A stretch of 14,303 nt of DNA, taken from NCBI GenBank assembly GCA_964485095.1, contig CAZAIB010000148.1, positions 1 through 14,303 on the forward strand. The letters run 5' to 3'. The position numbers and the translations under genes are program-made. This document shows, piece by piece, positions 1-6,373 of the stretch (positions are counted from its first letter, which is position 1; each line of letters opens with the position of its first letter). The notes below the pieces were generated by a model, which was not told where the DNA came from, did not search any database, and saw only the letters and a list, made by a program, of their open reading frames with translations. The stretch comes from CAYNWT01 sp964485095. GTDB lineage: Bacteria; Planctomycetota; Planctomycetia; Planctomycetales; Planctomycetaceae.

Positions 1-9
1 GCCCTCTCC

Positions 10-49
10 CGCGGCTGAAACCGCGACCTCTCCCACAAGTGGGAGAGGT
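10..49. repeat. Double-hairpin GC-rich intergenic repeat
   Basis: Two adjacent inverted repeats are visible. The first has a 5-bp stem (CGCGG 10-14 with CCGCG 21-25, loop CTGAAA). The second has a perfect 11-bp stem (ACCTCTCCCAC 26-36 with GTGGGAGAGGT 39-49) separated by only AA. The CCTCTCCC block also occurs at 3-10, so the unit looks like a modular REP-like element. GGGAGAGG hairpins of this kind are commonly dispersed between genes in GC-rich bacteria. It could also act as a bidirectional transcription barrier. There is no T-run, so a classical intrinsic terminator is unlikely. Only one copy is seen in this window. Confidence 0.6.
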
Positions 50-229
50 GACATACTCGGGTGCTACTGATGGAAGAGCCTGGATTCACAGGCCGCACCG
101 CCCTGCGGACATGGCGAGCAGGTCGATCGTCCTAAGCCTGAACGACACCCAGTGCTGGCTCACGAAATGCCCTGGTACTGGCCAAGCCTCACAGCAGGAT
201 TCGGGGTTAGCTTTGGATGATGGACCATT

Positions 230-248
230 TTGCCCACCCTCGGGGCAA
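230..248 (-). terminator. Weak hairpin after minus-strand gene
   Basis: TTGCCC (230-235) pairs with GGGCAA (243-248) around a 7-nt loop, 8 nt beyond the stop codon of the minus-strand gene that ends at 256. The position suits a transcript end, but on that strand no U-tract follows. I offer this only as a possible terminator. Confidence 0.25.
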
Positions 249-255
249 TTCCAAG

Positions 256-852
256 TTAGCTCTTCTGCTTGGTGGCTTTCTTCTTCGTTGCTTCTCTTTC
301 GGCGGCCGCAGCTTTGTTGGCCTTATCTCTCGCGGCTTTGCGCCTCAGCTGTCGCTTACGCAATTTTTCGCGGTTGGCAGCATCCTCCTCGGCGAAAAGA
401 CCAATTGTATCGTTGACACAAGACCAAACAAACAGTTCCTTGTCGTCCGTTACAGCGCATTCATCGTGCGTGATATAGACGCCGAGTTCAGCATCTCTGA
501 ACAACCTTCGGAAGGCGTGAAAGAGTGCGGGCTTGTCCAAGACCTTATCGACCGTCGACTTTACCACCTGCATCAACCGTGGAGCATTTTCATAGCACTG
601 CTCCGCATCCGCTGATTCGCCTGCCAGTCCGGAGAGCTCATAGAAATGGCGGGAGAGTGTCTGGAGACTCTCGTCGCGTGCGTCCGAGTAGCCTGTTCGA
701 ACTGTCAAGGATGTGGGGTGAGTTTCAGCAATCCAAATCGCACAGTCAGGAAGTTCGCTGGCATTCTCAGCCATGTCAAAGAAGTCTACCCACAGCTTCT
801 CAACTGCTTCCTCCAAGGCCGACTCGTCATCAAGTTCAATCTTCTCTGCCAT
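256..852 (-). CDS. Hypothetical protein with basic tail
   Basis: I do not recognise this 198-residue protein. The first ~155 residues are acidic and mixed, with no transmembrane segment or signal peptide (it starts MAEKIELDDE), so it is probably cytoplasmic. From about residue 160 to the end it becomes a Lys/Arg/Ala-rich tail ending KKKATKQKS. This resembles the disordered basic tails of nucleic-acid- or ribosome-binding proteins, but no domain supports that reading. The start is credible because CGGAG (minus strand, 861-865) lies 8 nt upstream of the ATG. It runs divergently from the response-regulator gene, sharing a ~200-nt intergenic region. It has no visible functional link to the secretion operon. 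It is called real on its start signal, its length and the lack of any better frame here. Confidence 0.6.
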   Translation of the reverse strand: MAEKIELDDESALEEAVEKLWVDFFDMAENASELPDCAIWIAETHPTSLTVRTGYSDARDESLQTLSRHFYELSGLAGESADAEQCYENAPRLMQVVKSTVDKVLDKPALFHAFRRLFRDAELGVYITHDECAVTDDKELFVWSCVNDTIGLFAEEDAANREKLRKRQLRRKAARDKANKAAAAEREATKKKATKQKS

Positions 853-890
853 GCGTGCTACTCCGGGAACAAGTCCGTGAAATCAAGTCG

Positions 891-919
891 TTGACGGTGG
901 TCTGGGCCAGGGGTATTCC
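891..919 (+). promoter_or_regulatory. Possible sigma70-type promoter
   Basis: A good -35 match, TTGACG (891-896), is followed after exactly 17 nt by a poor -10 match, TATTCC (914-919). It lies in the divergent intergenic region, about 130 nt upstream of the chosen response-regulator start, in the correct orientation for that gene. The weak -10 keeps confidence low. Confidence 0.25.
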
Positions 920-1050
920 CGCCTTTGTGATACAGCCTAACAATTTCCGATTGGTCTTTCCCGGACGACTAGCCGTGTTCCATGAACAATACTACGAAGA
1001 GATACCACGTCTTGTCTGCTGCCAGGGCTGATTCCGATGTATCATCAGGC

Positions 1051-1749
1051 ATGACCAGTTCGAATACCAAATCCGTTTTGCTTGTTGAAGACGACCCGGA
1101 CCTCGCTTCGATGGTGGCTGAGTTTCTGCGAGGCAACGGCTTTGACGTAGCGATTGAAGCGCGCGGCGATTCGGCGGTTGACCGAATACTTAGTGACAAG
1201 CCAGACGCCGTTATCCTGGACATTAACCTTCCCGGGAAGGAAGGCTTCGAGGTCTGCCGAGAAGTTCGCAGCGAATACAAGGGACCGATTCTTATCCTCA
1301 CCGCGCGGGGGGATGAAGTGGATGAGGTCATCGGGCTGGAACTCGGCGCAGACGACTACATGTCCAAGCCGGTCAGGCCACGCGTTCTGCTGGCTCGACT
1401 GCGTTCGCACCTGCGCAAGGCGCCGACCGACGTTGAGGACTCCGGGGTCATCTCTGTGGGCGACTTGTCTATCGATTCAGGCCGCCGGCACTGCGAGATT
1501 GCGGGTAAGGAAATCGACCTCACGACGGCCGAGTTCGATTTGCTTTGGAATCTGGCAAAGAATGTCGGCGAAGTCGTCAGCCGCGAGAGTATTTACATGG
1601 AACTAGTCGGAATTCCGTATGATGGAATCGACCGTTCCATCGACCTGCGTGTGTCACGGTTGCGAAAAAGACTGGGCGACGATCCGGCCAACCCAACTCG
1701 AATCAAGTCCGTGCGTGGAGTCGGGTACATTCTGGTACTACAGAAATGA
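1051..1749 (+). CDS. rstA: OmpR-family response regulator, RstA-like
   Basis: This is a 232-residue DNA-binding response regulator. The receiver domain (residues ~8-120) has the acidic pair D14/D15, phospho-acceptor D57 in ILDINLPG, T84 in ILTARGD, Y103 and K106 in YMSKP. The C-terminal winged helix (~132-232) contains YDGIDRSIDLRVSRLRKRLG and ends RIKSVRGVGYILV. Those stretches, and AVILDINLPGKEGFEVCREVR, recall E. coli RstA more than PhoB or OmpR. I chose the ATG at 1051; an in-frame ATG at 982 would add 23 residues that do not resemble a receiver N-terminus, and neither start has a strong ribosome site. The stop overlaps the next gene's start by 4 nt (ATGA), implying translational coupling with its kinase. 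It could control the DUF4956 gene or export operon downstream, but the sequence does not prove this. Confidence 0.93.
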   Translation: MTSSNTKSVLLVEDDPDLASMVAEFLRGNGFDVAIEARGDSAVDRILSDKPDAVILDINLPGKEGFEVCREVRSEYKGPILILTARGDEVDEVIGLELGADDYMSKPVRPRVLLARLRSHLRKAPTDVEDSGVISVGDLSIDSGRRHCEIAGKEIDLTTAEFDLLWNLAKNVGEVVSRESIYMELVGIPYDGIDRSIDLRVSRLRKRLGDDPANPTRIKSVRGVGYILVLQK

Positions 1750-3065
1750 CACGACTGTTCATTCGATTTTACCTCGGGATCCTGTTCATCCTGGTCATTG
1801 CCTGGTTGCTGCAAACCTGGCTATACGGCAAGCGAATGGAACCGGTCTACACCAACATCATCCGCGATGTTTACTTTGGCGGAATTCGCGTCGCTCGGCA
1901 GAAGTACATCTTCGGGCAGGAACTACGTCGTCGAGGCGATTCAAAAGCAGAAGAGAGACTATTCAACGAAATCAAGGGCCAGTACGACTTCCCGGTTCGA
2001 CTGCACACTGAGGATCCCGACTGGGACTTTGGTGCACCTCAACCGGGTGACGAAGCCAGTCAGCGATGGGACCGCATTCACCTTTGCCGTGGAACGGATC
2101 ATGGACTGGGCGAAGGCCTGTTTATCATGGCGCGCGTGCGCAAGGGGGAGTCGCCGGTACTGTTGTTCGGACCGCTGCCCGAGCTTGTTGGGCCTCCGAT
2201 ATCTGAAGTCCTACTCGGGGTTGGGGCGGTTCTCGCTTTATCGGCTGTCGCTATCGCTTTGCTGCTGAGGCCCGTCATGAAACAGTTCCAGACGGTGGAA
2301 GCGGCCGCTCAAACGATTGCATCGGGAGACCTCAGCACGCGTATCGAACCGAAACGCGGATTCGCGTCCAGCAAACTGGTTCAAGCATTCAACAACATGG
2401 CCGGCCGCACCGAATCGATGGTGCAGAGTCAGAATGAGTTGCTGCAGGCGGTGTCGCACGAACTTCGTACACCACTTTCGCGGATCCACTTTGCAACCGA
2501 CCTGATTCGAACCGCCAACAAGGACCAGAGAGAAGAAAAGCTGCTGGCACTTGAGTCCGCCGCCGACGACCTGGACAAGATTGTTGGCGAGCTAATGACT
2601 TATGTTCGTGCTGAAGACGCACCCAAGGACGCGCCCGCATCCTTCAGGGTGAACGATGTGATTCACGCGGTTTTTGAAAAGCACAGTCCGCTGTTTCCGG
2701 ATATCAGTTTCGAAGCGAGCGAGAACCTGGCGAACACGACTATCACAGCCGACGTTCCAGGATTCGAACGCGTGATGACCAACCTGCTGGCCAACGCCGC
2801 GCGGTTCGGTAAGAACACCGTCCGGGTCAGTGCGGAGACGAAAGACTCCGAGGTCATCATTCATGTGGACGACGACGGCCCGGGTATTCCCGCAGCGGAT
2901 CGCGAGAGAGCGTTCGAGCCGTTTGTCCAACTTGGCGATTCCGGTCCGGGCGTGGGTTTGGGACTCGCAATTGTCCGCCGCATCGCTGAGAACAATGGCG
3001 GGGCCATATCGATTGAAACCAGCCCTCTGGGCGGCTGCCGGATGCGAACGATCTGGCCCGCATGA
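1746..3065 (+). CDS. rstB: Sensor histidine kinase, RstB-like
   Basis: This is a 439-residue inner-membrane sensor kinase. Transmembrane helix 1 is at residues ~8-27 (the N-terminus LFIRFYLGILF resembles RstB), and a periplasmic sensor domain spans ~28-152. Helix 2 is at ~153-174, followed by a HAMP linker (~175-225). The dimerisation domain holds the phospho-acceptor H238 in AVSHELRTPLSR. The ATPase domain has an N box (N346 and N350 in MTNLLANAARFG), a D box (DDDGPGIP, 375-382) and a G box (GVGLGLAIV, 402-410). All catalytic motifs are intact. The end SPLGGCRMRTIWP also matches the RstB style. It partners the upstream regulator, with which it overlaps. The ~125-residue periplasmic domain is not a PAS or Cache domain I can identify, so the signal is unknown. 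Confidence 0.93.
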   Translation: MTRLFIRFYLGILFILVIAWLLQTWLYGKRMEPVYTNIIRDVYFGGIRVARQKYIFGQELRRRGDSKAEERLFNEIKGQYDFPVRLHTEDPDWDFGAPQPGDEASQRWDRIHLCRGTDHGLGEGLFIMARVRKGESPVLLFGPLPELVGPPISEVLLGVGAVLALSAVAIALLLRPVMKQFQTVEAAAQTIASGDLSTRIEPKRGFASSKLVQAFNNMAGRTESMVQSQNELLQAVSHELRTPLSRIHFATDLIRTANKDQREEKLLALESAADDLDKIVGELMTYVRAEDAPKDAPASFRVNDVIHAVFEKHSPLFPDISFEASENLANTTITADVPGFERVMTNLLANAARFGKNTVRVSAETKDSEVIIHVDDDGPGIPAADRERAFEPFVQLGDSGPGVGLGLAIVRRIAENNGGAISIETSPLGGCRMRTIWPA

Positions 3066-3082
3066 ATGGTATGAAGTCTGCA

Positions 3083-3102
3083 TAGATTAAGCTTAGAATC
3101 TA
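3083..3102. promoter_or_regulatory. Inverted repeat upstream of DUF4956 gene
   Basis: TAGATT (3083-3088) and AATCTA (3097-3102) form a perfect 6-8-6 inverted repeat with AAGCTT in the spacer, 37 nt before the ATG of the next gene. A -10-like TAGAAT (3094-3099) lies inside it, but the hexamer 17 nt upstream (ATGAAG) is a poor -35. A repressor-type operator overlapping a promoter is possible; a chance repeat in an AT-rich patch is also possible. Confidence 0.3.
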
Positions 3103-3138
3103 ACTGCACCACGATAGACCCAAAGGAATTGTGACTCG

Positions 3139-3771
3139 ATGGAGTTTCTGGAAGTACCGCTTTACGACGATGACCTGGTCAAGCTTGCTATTCGCTTCTT
3201 GTTCAATGTCATCTTTATGGCGTTGGTGGTGACGCTAGCCATCATGCCGAACCTGAAGAAGCGAGAGTTCGGATTCACGGCCGTGATGATGAATGTCATG
3301 GTCTTCTTCATTTGCTTCACGCTGAAGAAGCTGGAACTACAACTGGGCATGGCGCTGGGGCTGTTCGCAATCTTCGGAGTACTGCGGTACCGAACGGACG
3401 CCATCCGCACAAAGGAGATGACGTATCTGTTCATCCTGATTGGTATCGCTGTCATCAATTCGTTGTCGAACAAGAAAACCAGCTACGCAGAACTAGTCGC
3501 CGTGAACCTTGTGGTTCTGATAGGCGCGATGGTGATGGAGAGACTCACGGTAGAGCCAGCGAAACGCGGCAAGCGTCCAGGGCTCAGCAAGCAAGTCGTT
3601 GTTTACGATCGATTGGAACTTCTGGGTACGGGTCAGCGGCAGGAGCTGTTTGCCGATCTGAAAACACGTACGGGCATTGACGCGGCTGATGTCGAGTTTG
3701 GCGCGATTGACCTGAATGCCTCGACGGTGAAGCTGACGGTTTGGTACGCGGATCCGGTTGAGAGTGCGTGA
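3139..3771 (+). CDS. DUF4956 family membrane protein
   Basis: This 210-residue protein has a membrane N-terminal half and a soluble C-terminal half. Likely helices are at residues ~17-36, 46-62, 68-82, 94-109 and 117-133. The family hallmark is plain: GLFAIFGVLRYRTDAIRTKEM (residues ~74-94), continuing into a helix with FILIGIAVINSL, as in DUF4956. The soluble tail (~150-207) has an alpha/beta look. The biochemical role of the family is not established. Members are often found beside CotH-like kinases or VTC-type polyphosphate polymerases, and neither is present here. AAAGGA (3122-3127) lies 11 nt before the ATG and supports the start. The gene follows the kinase by 73 nt with no clear terminator between, so it may be co-transcribed with it or be its target. 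Family membership is confident; function is open. Confidence 0.88.
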   Translation: MEFLEVPLYDDDLVKLAIRFLFNVIFMALVVTLAIMPNLKKREFGFTAVMMNVMVFFICFTLKKLELQLGMALGLFAIFGVLRYRTDAIRTKEMTYLFILIGIAVINSLSNKKTSYAELVAVNLVVLIGAMVMERLTVEPAKRGKRPGLSKQVVVYDRLELLGTGQRQELFADLKTRTGIDAADVEFGAIDLNASTVKLTVWYADPVESA

Positions 3772-3791
3772 AACGGACTCGCCCGGCTGTT

Positions 3792-3916
3792 CCGTGTAAC
3801 AGACACGGCTCGTGGCTCCTGGCCGGTATCGCAAAGGCCAGTGAACCACCGGGGTAACCCCGCGCGCGGTGGAGCAAAGAGATCGCCAAAGACAAGCGGG
3901 CCAGACCGGCAGGCCC
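3792..3916 (+). other. Cluster of four stem-loops
   Basis: The four repeats are CCGTGT/ACACGG (3792-3797 with 3803-3808, 5-nt loop), CTGGCC/GGCCAG (3819-3824 with 3836-3841), CCACCG/CGGTGG (3846-3851 with 3867-3872, with a GGGG/CCCC mini-hairpin possible inside) and GGGCC/GGCCC (3898-3902 with 3912-3916). The first lies 20 nt after the DUF4956 stop and could help end that transcript, although no T-run follows. Four stems in 125 nt suggest a structured RNA or a mobile or repeat remnant. I cannot match it to a known RNA family. Confidence 0.4.
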
Positions 3917-4107
3917 CCTTTCACCCTTCCGGTACGCATTGACGTTTCGCTTCAAGAACCTTGCTTGAGCGACCAGATTTCGGGTCATCCACGTCGGCCG
4001 ATTACTGTGCGAATGGGCAGCTGGCCCCGGATTGCAGGCCCCACAATTGGTGAGAACCTGAAGAGCTAAGGCTCGCCAGCGGAGTACCCTTGGTCTGATT
4101 CGGGTGA

Positions 4108-4136
4108 ACTACAATGCGTACGAAATTTCACTACAA
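4108..4136. promoter_or_regulatory. Direct repeat, possible regulator site
   Basis: ACTACAA occurs at 4108-4114 and again at 4130-4136, a 22-bp period, so both copies face the same side of the helix. OmpR-family regulators bind tandem direct repeats with helical spacing, and an RstA-like regulator is encoded 2.4 kb upstream. The first copy continues as TACAATGCGTACGA, which only partly resembles the published RstA box TACATNTNGTTACA. This is a suggestion, not a demonstrated site. Confidence 0.2.
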
Positions 4137-4351
4137 ACCTCAGCGGCACTGAACAATGTGCCGCACGGACCACCGAAGCCGTCACATTCACCGCCATCGG
4201 AAACGAGACGCATTGGGTCACAAACCCTTTCCGGAAATGTGTTTACGTAGAATTTGAGCAGATCAACATTTGGCAAACCACGGAGAGTACGCAAGTTTTT
4301 CTGCATGCATCGGCCGGACCGATTAGGTTGGCAACTCCGCAAGCGCACGAT

Positions 4352-4365
4352 GATTCGATCGAATC
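4352..4365. promoter_or_regulatory. 14-bp perfect palindrome
   Basis: GATTCGATCGAATC is a perfect 14-bp palindrome about 150 nt upstream of the first gene of the export operon. Its size and symmetry fit a dimeric repressor operator. No second copy was noticed in the window, and chance cannot be excluded. Confidence 0.3.
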
Positions 4366-4513
4366 GGCCGCACCCTTCGTAACTATTCGAGAGTTTATTT
4401 GCGTGGACAAGCGATACCACCTACGTCGGAGATTAAAGCCAGCGATGGCGCCCTGGGCCAGGGAGGAGATCTCACTTCAACTCTTAGTTGTTAGTTAAGC
4501 ATAAGGCCCGTCC

Positions 4514-6319
4514 ATGCGTCTTCCGAAATTCTGTCCTTCACGCTCGATTGCGTTCTTGCTGACGGTCCTCACCGTGTTACCAGCCGTCGCTCAGGACTCT
4601 GTCCCAAACGACAAGCACTTTGATGCACGGCACGTGTTCTCCGAGATTGATTCAACGCAGCAAGTCGAAGCGTTGGACCTTCAGTCAATGTGGTGGCAGG
4701 ACCACGTGACTCGTCCGTTCGGTCAACTGGAAGGACTGCCGACAGATCTCAATACAGTCCTGTTTTTGGCTCTGCACCATTCGAACCGAATCAACATCGC
4801 GAAACAGGATCCACTGATTCGCGAGACGTCGATCATCGAAGCCGAAAGTGCTTTCGACTGGGTTCGGTATGCGAACGCTTCATGGGCCGACACCAGCGAG
4901 CCCATCGGGAACCAGCTTACAGCCGGTGGTACCGCTTCTCGGTTTGAGAATCAGCTTGGACAGGTACAGGGCGGTCTTCGGCGTACTAACACTTATGGCG
5001 GCGTGCTGGATATTAGCCAGCGTTTTGGATGGCAGGATAACAACTCGATTTTCCAGGTCCCGAACCAGCAGGCGACCAGCCGACTCGTGCTGTCTTATAC
5101 GCATCCGTTGTTGCGAGGCAGTGGGCAGTTCTACAACACCAGCCTGCTTGTGCGGGCTCAGCTGGACGCATCGGCAGCACATTCAAGTTTCCTGGCTGTG
5201 CTGCAGGATGAACTGCTGGAAATCACCAACAGCTATTGGGACTTGTATCTCCAGCGAGCCATCCTGGCTCAACAGATTCGATTGTACCTGAGAACCAAGC
5301 GGACGCTTCAACTAATTGAGGCTCGACGCGAAGTAGACATGCAGCCGACACAGCTGACCGCCGCGCGAAGTGCCCTGGCCACTCGGCGAGCTGACATCAT
5401 TCGAGCAAGAACAGACGTGACCAACGCTGAGACTCGCCTGCGAGGATTGGTGAATGCTCCCGAGTTATCAAATTCCGATGTTGCCGAACTGTTCCCCATC
5501 GACCCTCCGGCAACTCAGGGACAATTCATCGGGATTCCTGAACAGATTGAGCTTGCTCTGCACAACCGTCCGGAACTCACCGCTGCGGAAAACCAACTGC
5601 AGGCCGGGCTCAGGCAGTTGGGTGTTGCGGAGAACGAACTGCAACCGGCACTGAACCTTGTGAGTGAGGTGTACGGTCCGGGTCTTCGCGGTAACAACCA
5701 GTTTGGTGGTGCGTTCGGAGACCAGTTTGGCAACCGTCCAAGTTACTCGGTTGGTCTGCAGTACGAGTTTCCGATTGGCAACCGTCGTGCAAGGGCTCGA
5801 GTCTGTCGCCGACAGCACGAGGTTGCCCGAATTCGAGCGGAATACGCTCGGGCGACCAACATTGTTCAAACAGAAGTCGATGTTGCGGTTCGAGAAGTCA
5901 ACACGACTTACCGCGAAATCATCGCCAAGAGTGAATCACTGCGAGCGGCTGAGGCAGAAGTAGCAACATTGACAGAACGTTGGCTCCGACTGATTGATGG
6001 TCTGGGAACGTCGTCTCTGAATTTGGAATCGTTACTGCGTTCGCAGGAGCGAGTCACCGTTGCGGAAGCCGACTATGCCACGTCAATCGTGCAGTACAAC
6101 CTGGCACTGGTTCGACTGAAACGAAGTACGGGGACACTGCTACAACACGAAGGCGTGTCTGTAGCCAGCGGCTGCCTGAACGGCTGCAGCAACCTGTTCC
6201 TAACAAAGGGCATGCACGCAGCGGCTCAGCACTCAGAAAACCAGGCGTGGCCAACCGACCTGCCGGTTCCGACCACAATACCTATTGCGGAAGCCATCGA
6301 AGCACTTAACGCACCATAA
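4514..6319 (+). CDS. TolC-family outer membrane protein
   Basis: This 601-residue protein would form the outer-membrane exit duct of an export system. A Sec signal peptide covers residues 1-26 (hydrophobic SIAFLLTVLTVL, cleavage after AVA). Two similar helical halves follow, as in TolC. The first has a beta hairpin (GGVLDISQRFGW, then LVLSYTHPLLRGSGQFYN) and long helices around DELLEITNSYWDLYLQR and RSALATRRADIIRARTDVT. The second has IELALHNRPELTAAENQLQ, strands at SYSVGLQYEFPIGNRRARA and closing helices to about residue 545. A ~50-residue tail carries C554 and C558 and ends in a low-complexity stretch. It is longer than E. coli TolC (~490 residues). TAAGG (4502-4506) precedes the ATG by 7 nt. 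It is the first gene of a five-gene run, 54 nt before the SecA-like gene. Its link to HlyD-like genes favours export over a stand-alone porin. Confidence 0.92.
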   Translation: MRLPKFCPSRSIAFLLTVLTVLPAVAQDSVPNDKHFDARHVFSEIDSTQQVEALDLQSMWWQDHVTRPFGQLEGLPTDLNTVLFLALHHSNRINIAKQDPLIRETSIIEAESAFDWVRYANASWADTSEPIGNQLTAGGTASRFENQLGQVQGGLRRTNTYGGVLDISQRFGWQDNNSIFQVPNQQATSRLVLSYTHPLLRGSGQFYNTSLLVRAQLDASAAHSSFLAVLQDELLEITNSYWDLYLQRAILAQQIRLYLRTKRTLQLIEARREVDMQPTQLTAARSALATRRADIIRARTDVTNAETRLRGLVNAPELSNSDVAELFPIDPPATQGQFIGIPEQIELALHNRPELTAAENQLQAGLRQLGVAENELQPALNLVSEVYGPGLRGNNQFGGAFGDQFGNRPSYSVGLQYEFPIGNRRARARVCRRQHEVARIRAEYARATNIVQTEVDVAVREVNTTYREIIAKSESLRAAEAEVATLTERWLRLIDGLGTSSLNLESLLRSQERVTVAEADYATSIVQYNLALVRLKRSTGTLLQHEGVSVASGCLNGCSNLFLTKGMHAAAQHSENQAWPTDLPVPTTIPIAEAIEALNAP

Positions 6320-6373
6320 CGGAAGCCGTGAATGTTTCTTTGAAGTCGCAAGGTATTTGGGGGCGGACACGCT

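Larger units (their letters stand above)
1..255. other. Intergenic edge with hairpin repeat
   Basis: I see no convincing gene here. Short open frames on the plus strand run into the body of the minus-strand gene at 256-852 and have no recognisable composition or start signal. The stretch contains a double-hairpin repeat at its left end and a small hairpin just beyond the stop codon of the minus-strand gene; both are listed separately. Confidence 0.5.
3772..4513. other. 742-nt gene-free, hairpin-rich region
   Basis: No credible coding sequence is visible on either strand; the small open frames lack start signals and protein-like composition. The first ~145 nt contain four successive inverted repeats (3792-3808, 3819-3841, 3846-3872, 3898-3916). 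Further right are a possible hairpin at 4309-4323 (ATCGG/CCGAT), a 14-bp palindrome at 4352-4365, an ACTACAA direct repeat with 22-bp spacing at 4108-4136, and CCCTGG/CCAGGG at 4451-4463. The region separates the two-component/DUF4956 block from the export operon, so it must hold the operon promoter unless transcription reads through. I could not find a convincing -35/-10 pair. Confidence 0.6.

Noticed and set aside
39..1031. Plus-strand open frames of 125, 132 and 168 codons across this stretch
   Set aside because: They mostly overlap the minus-strand gene at 256-852, which has a better start signal and protein-like composition; the frames contain no recognisable motif.
982..1050. An upstream start for the response regulator adding 23 residues
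   Set aside because: The added residues precede the usual receiver start and have no ribosome site; 1051 gives the normal family length.
3869..4069. Plus-strand 66-codon frame in the hairpin-rich region
   Set aside because: It overlaps inverted repeats, has low-complexity content and no domain; it is better read as non-coding.
4090..4115. TTGGTC and TACAAT as a promoter for the export operon
   Set aside because: The spacer is only 14 nt, too short for a normal sigma70 promoter.
4109..4420. Minus-strand open frame of 103 codons in the long intergenic region
   Set aside because: No start signal, no recognisable domain and a Cys/Arg-rich composition typical of a chance frame.
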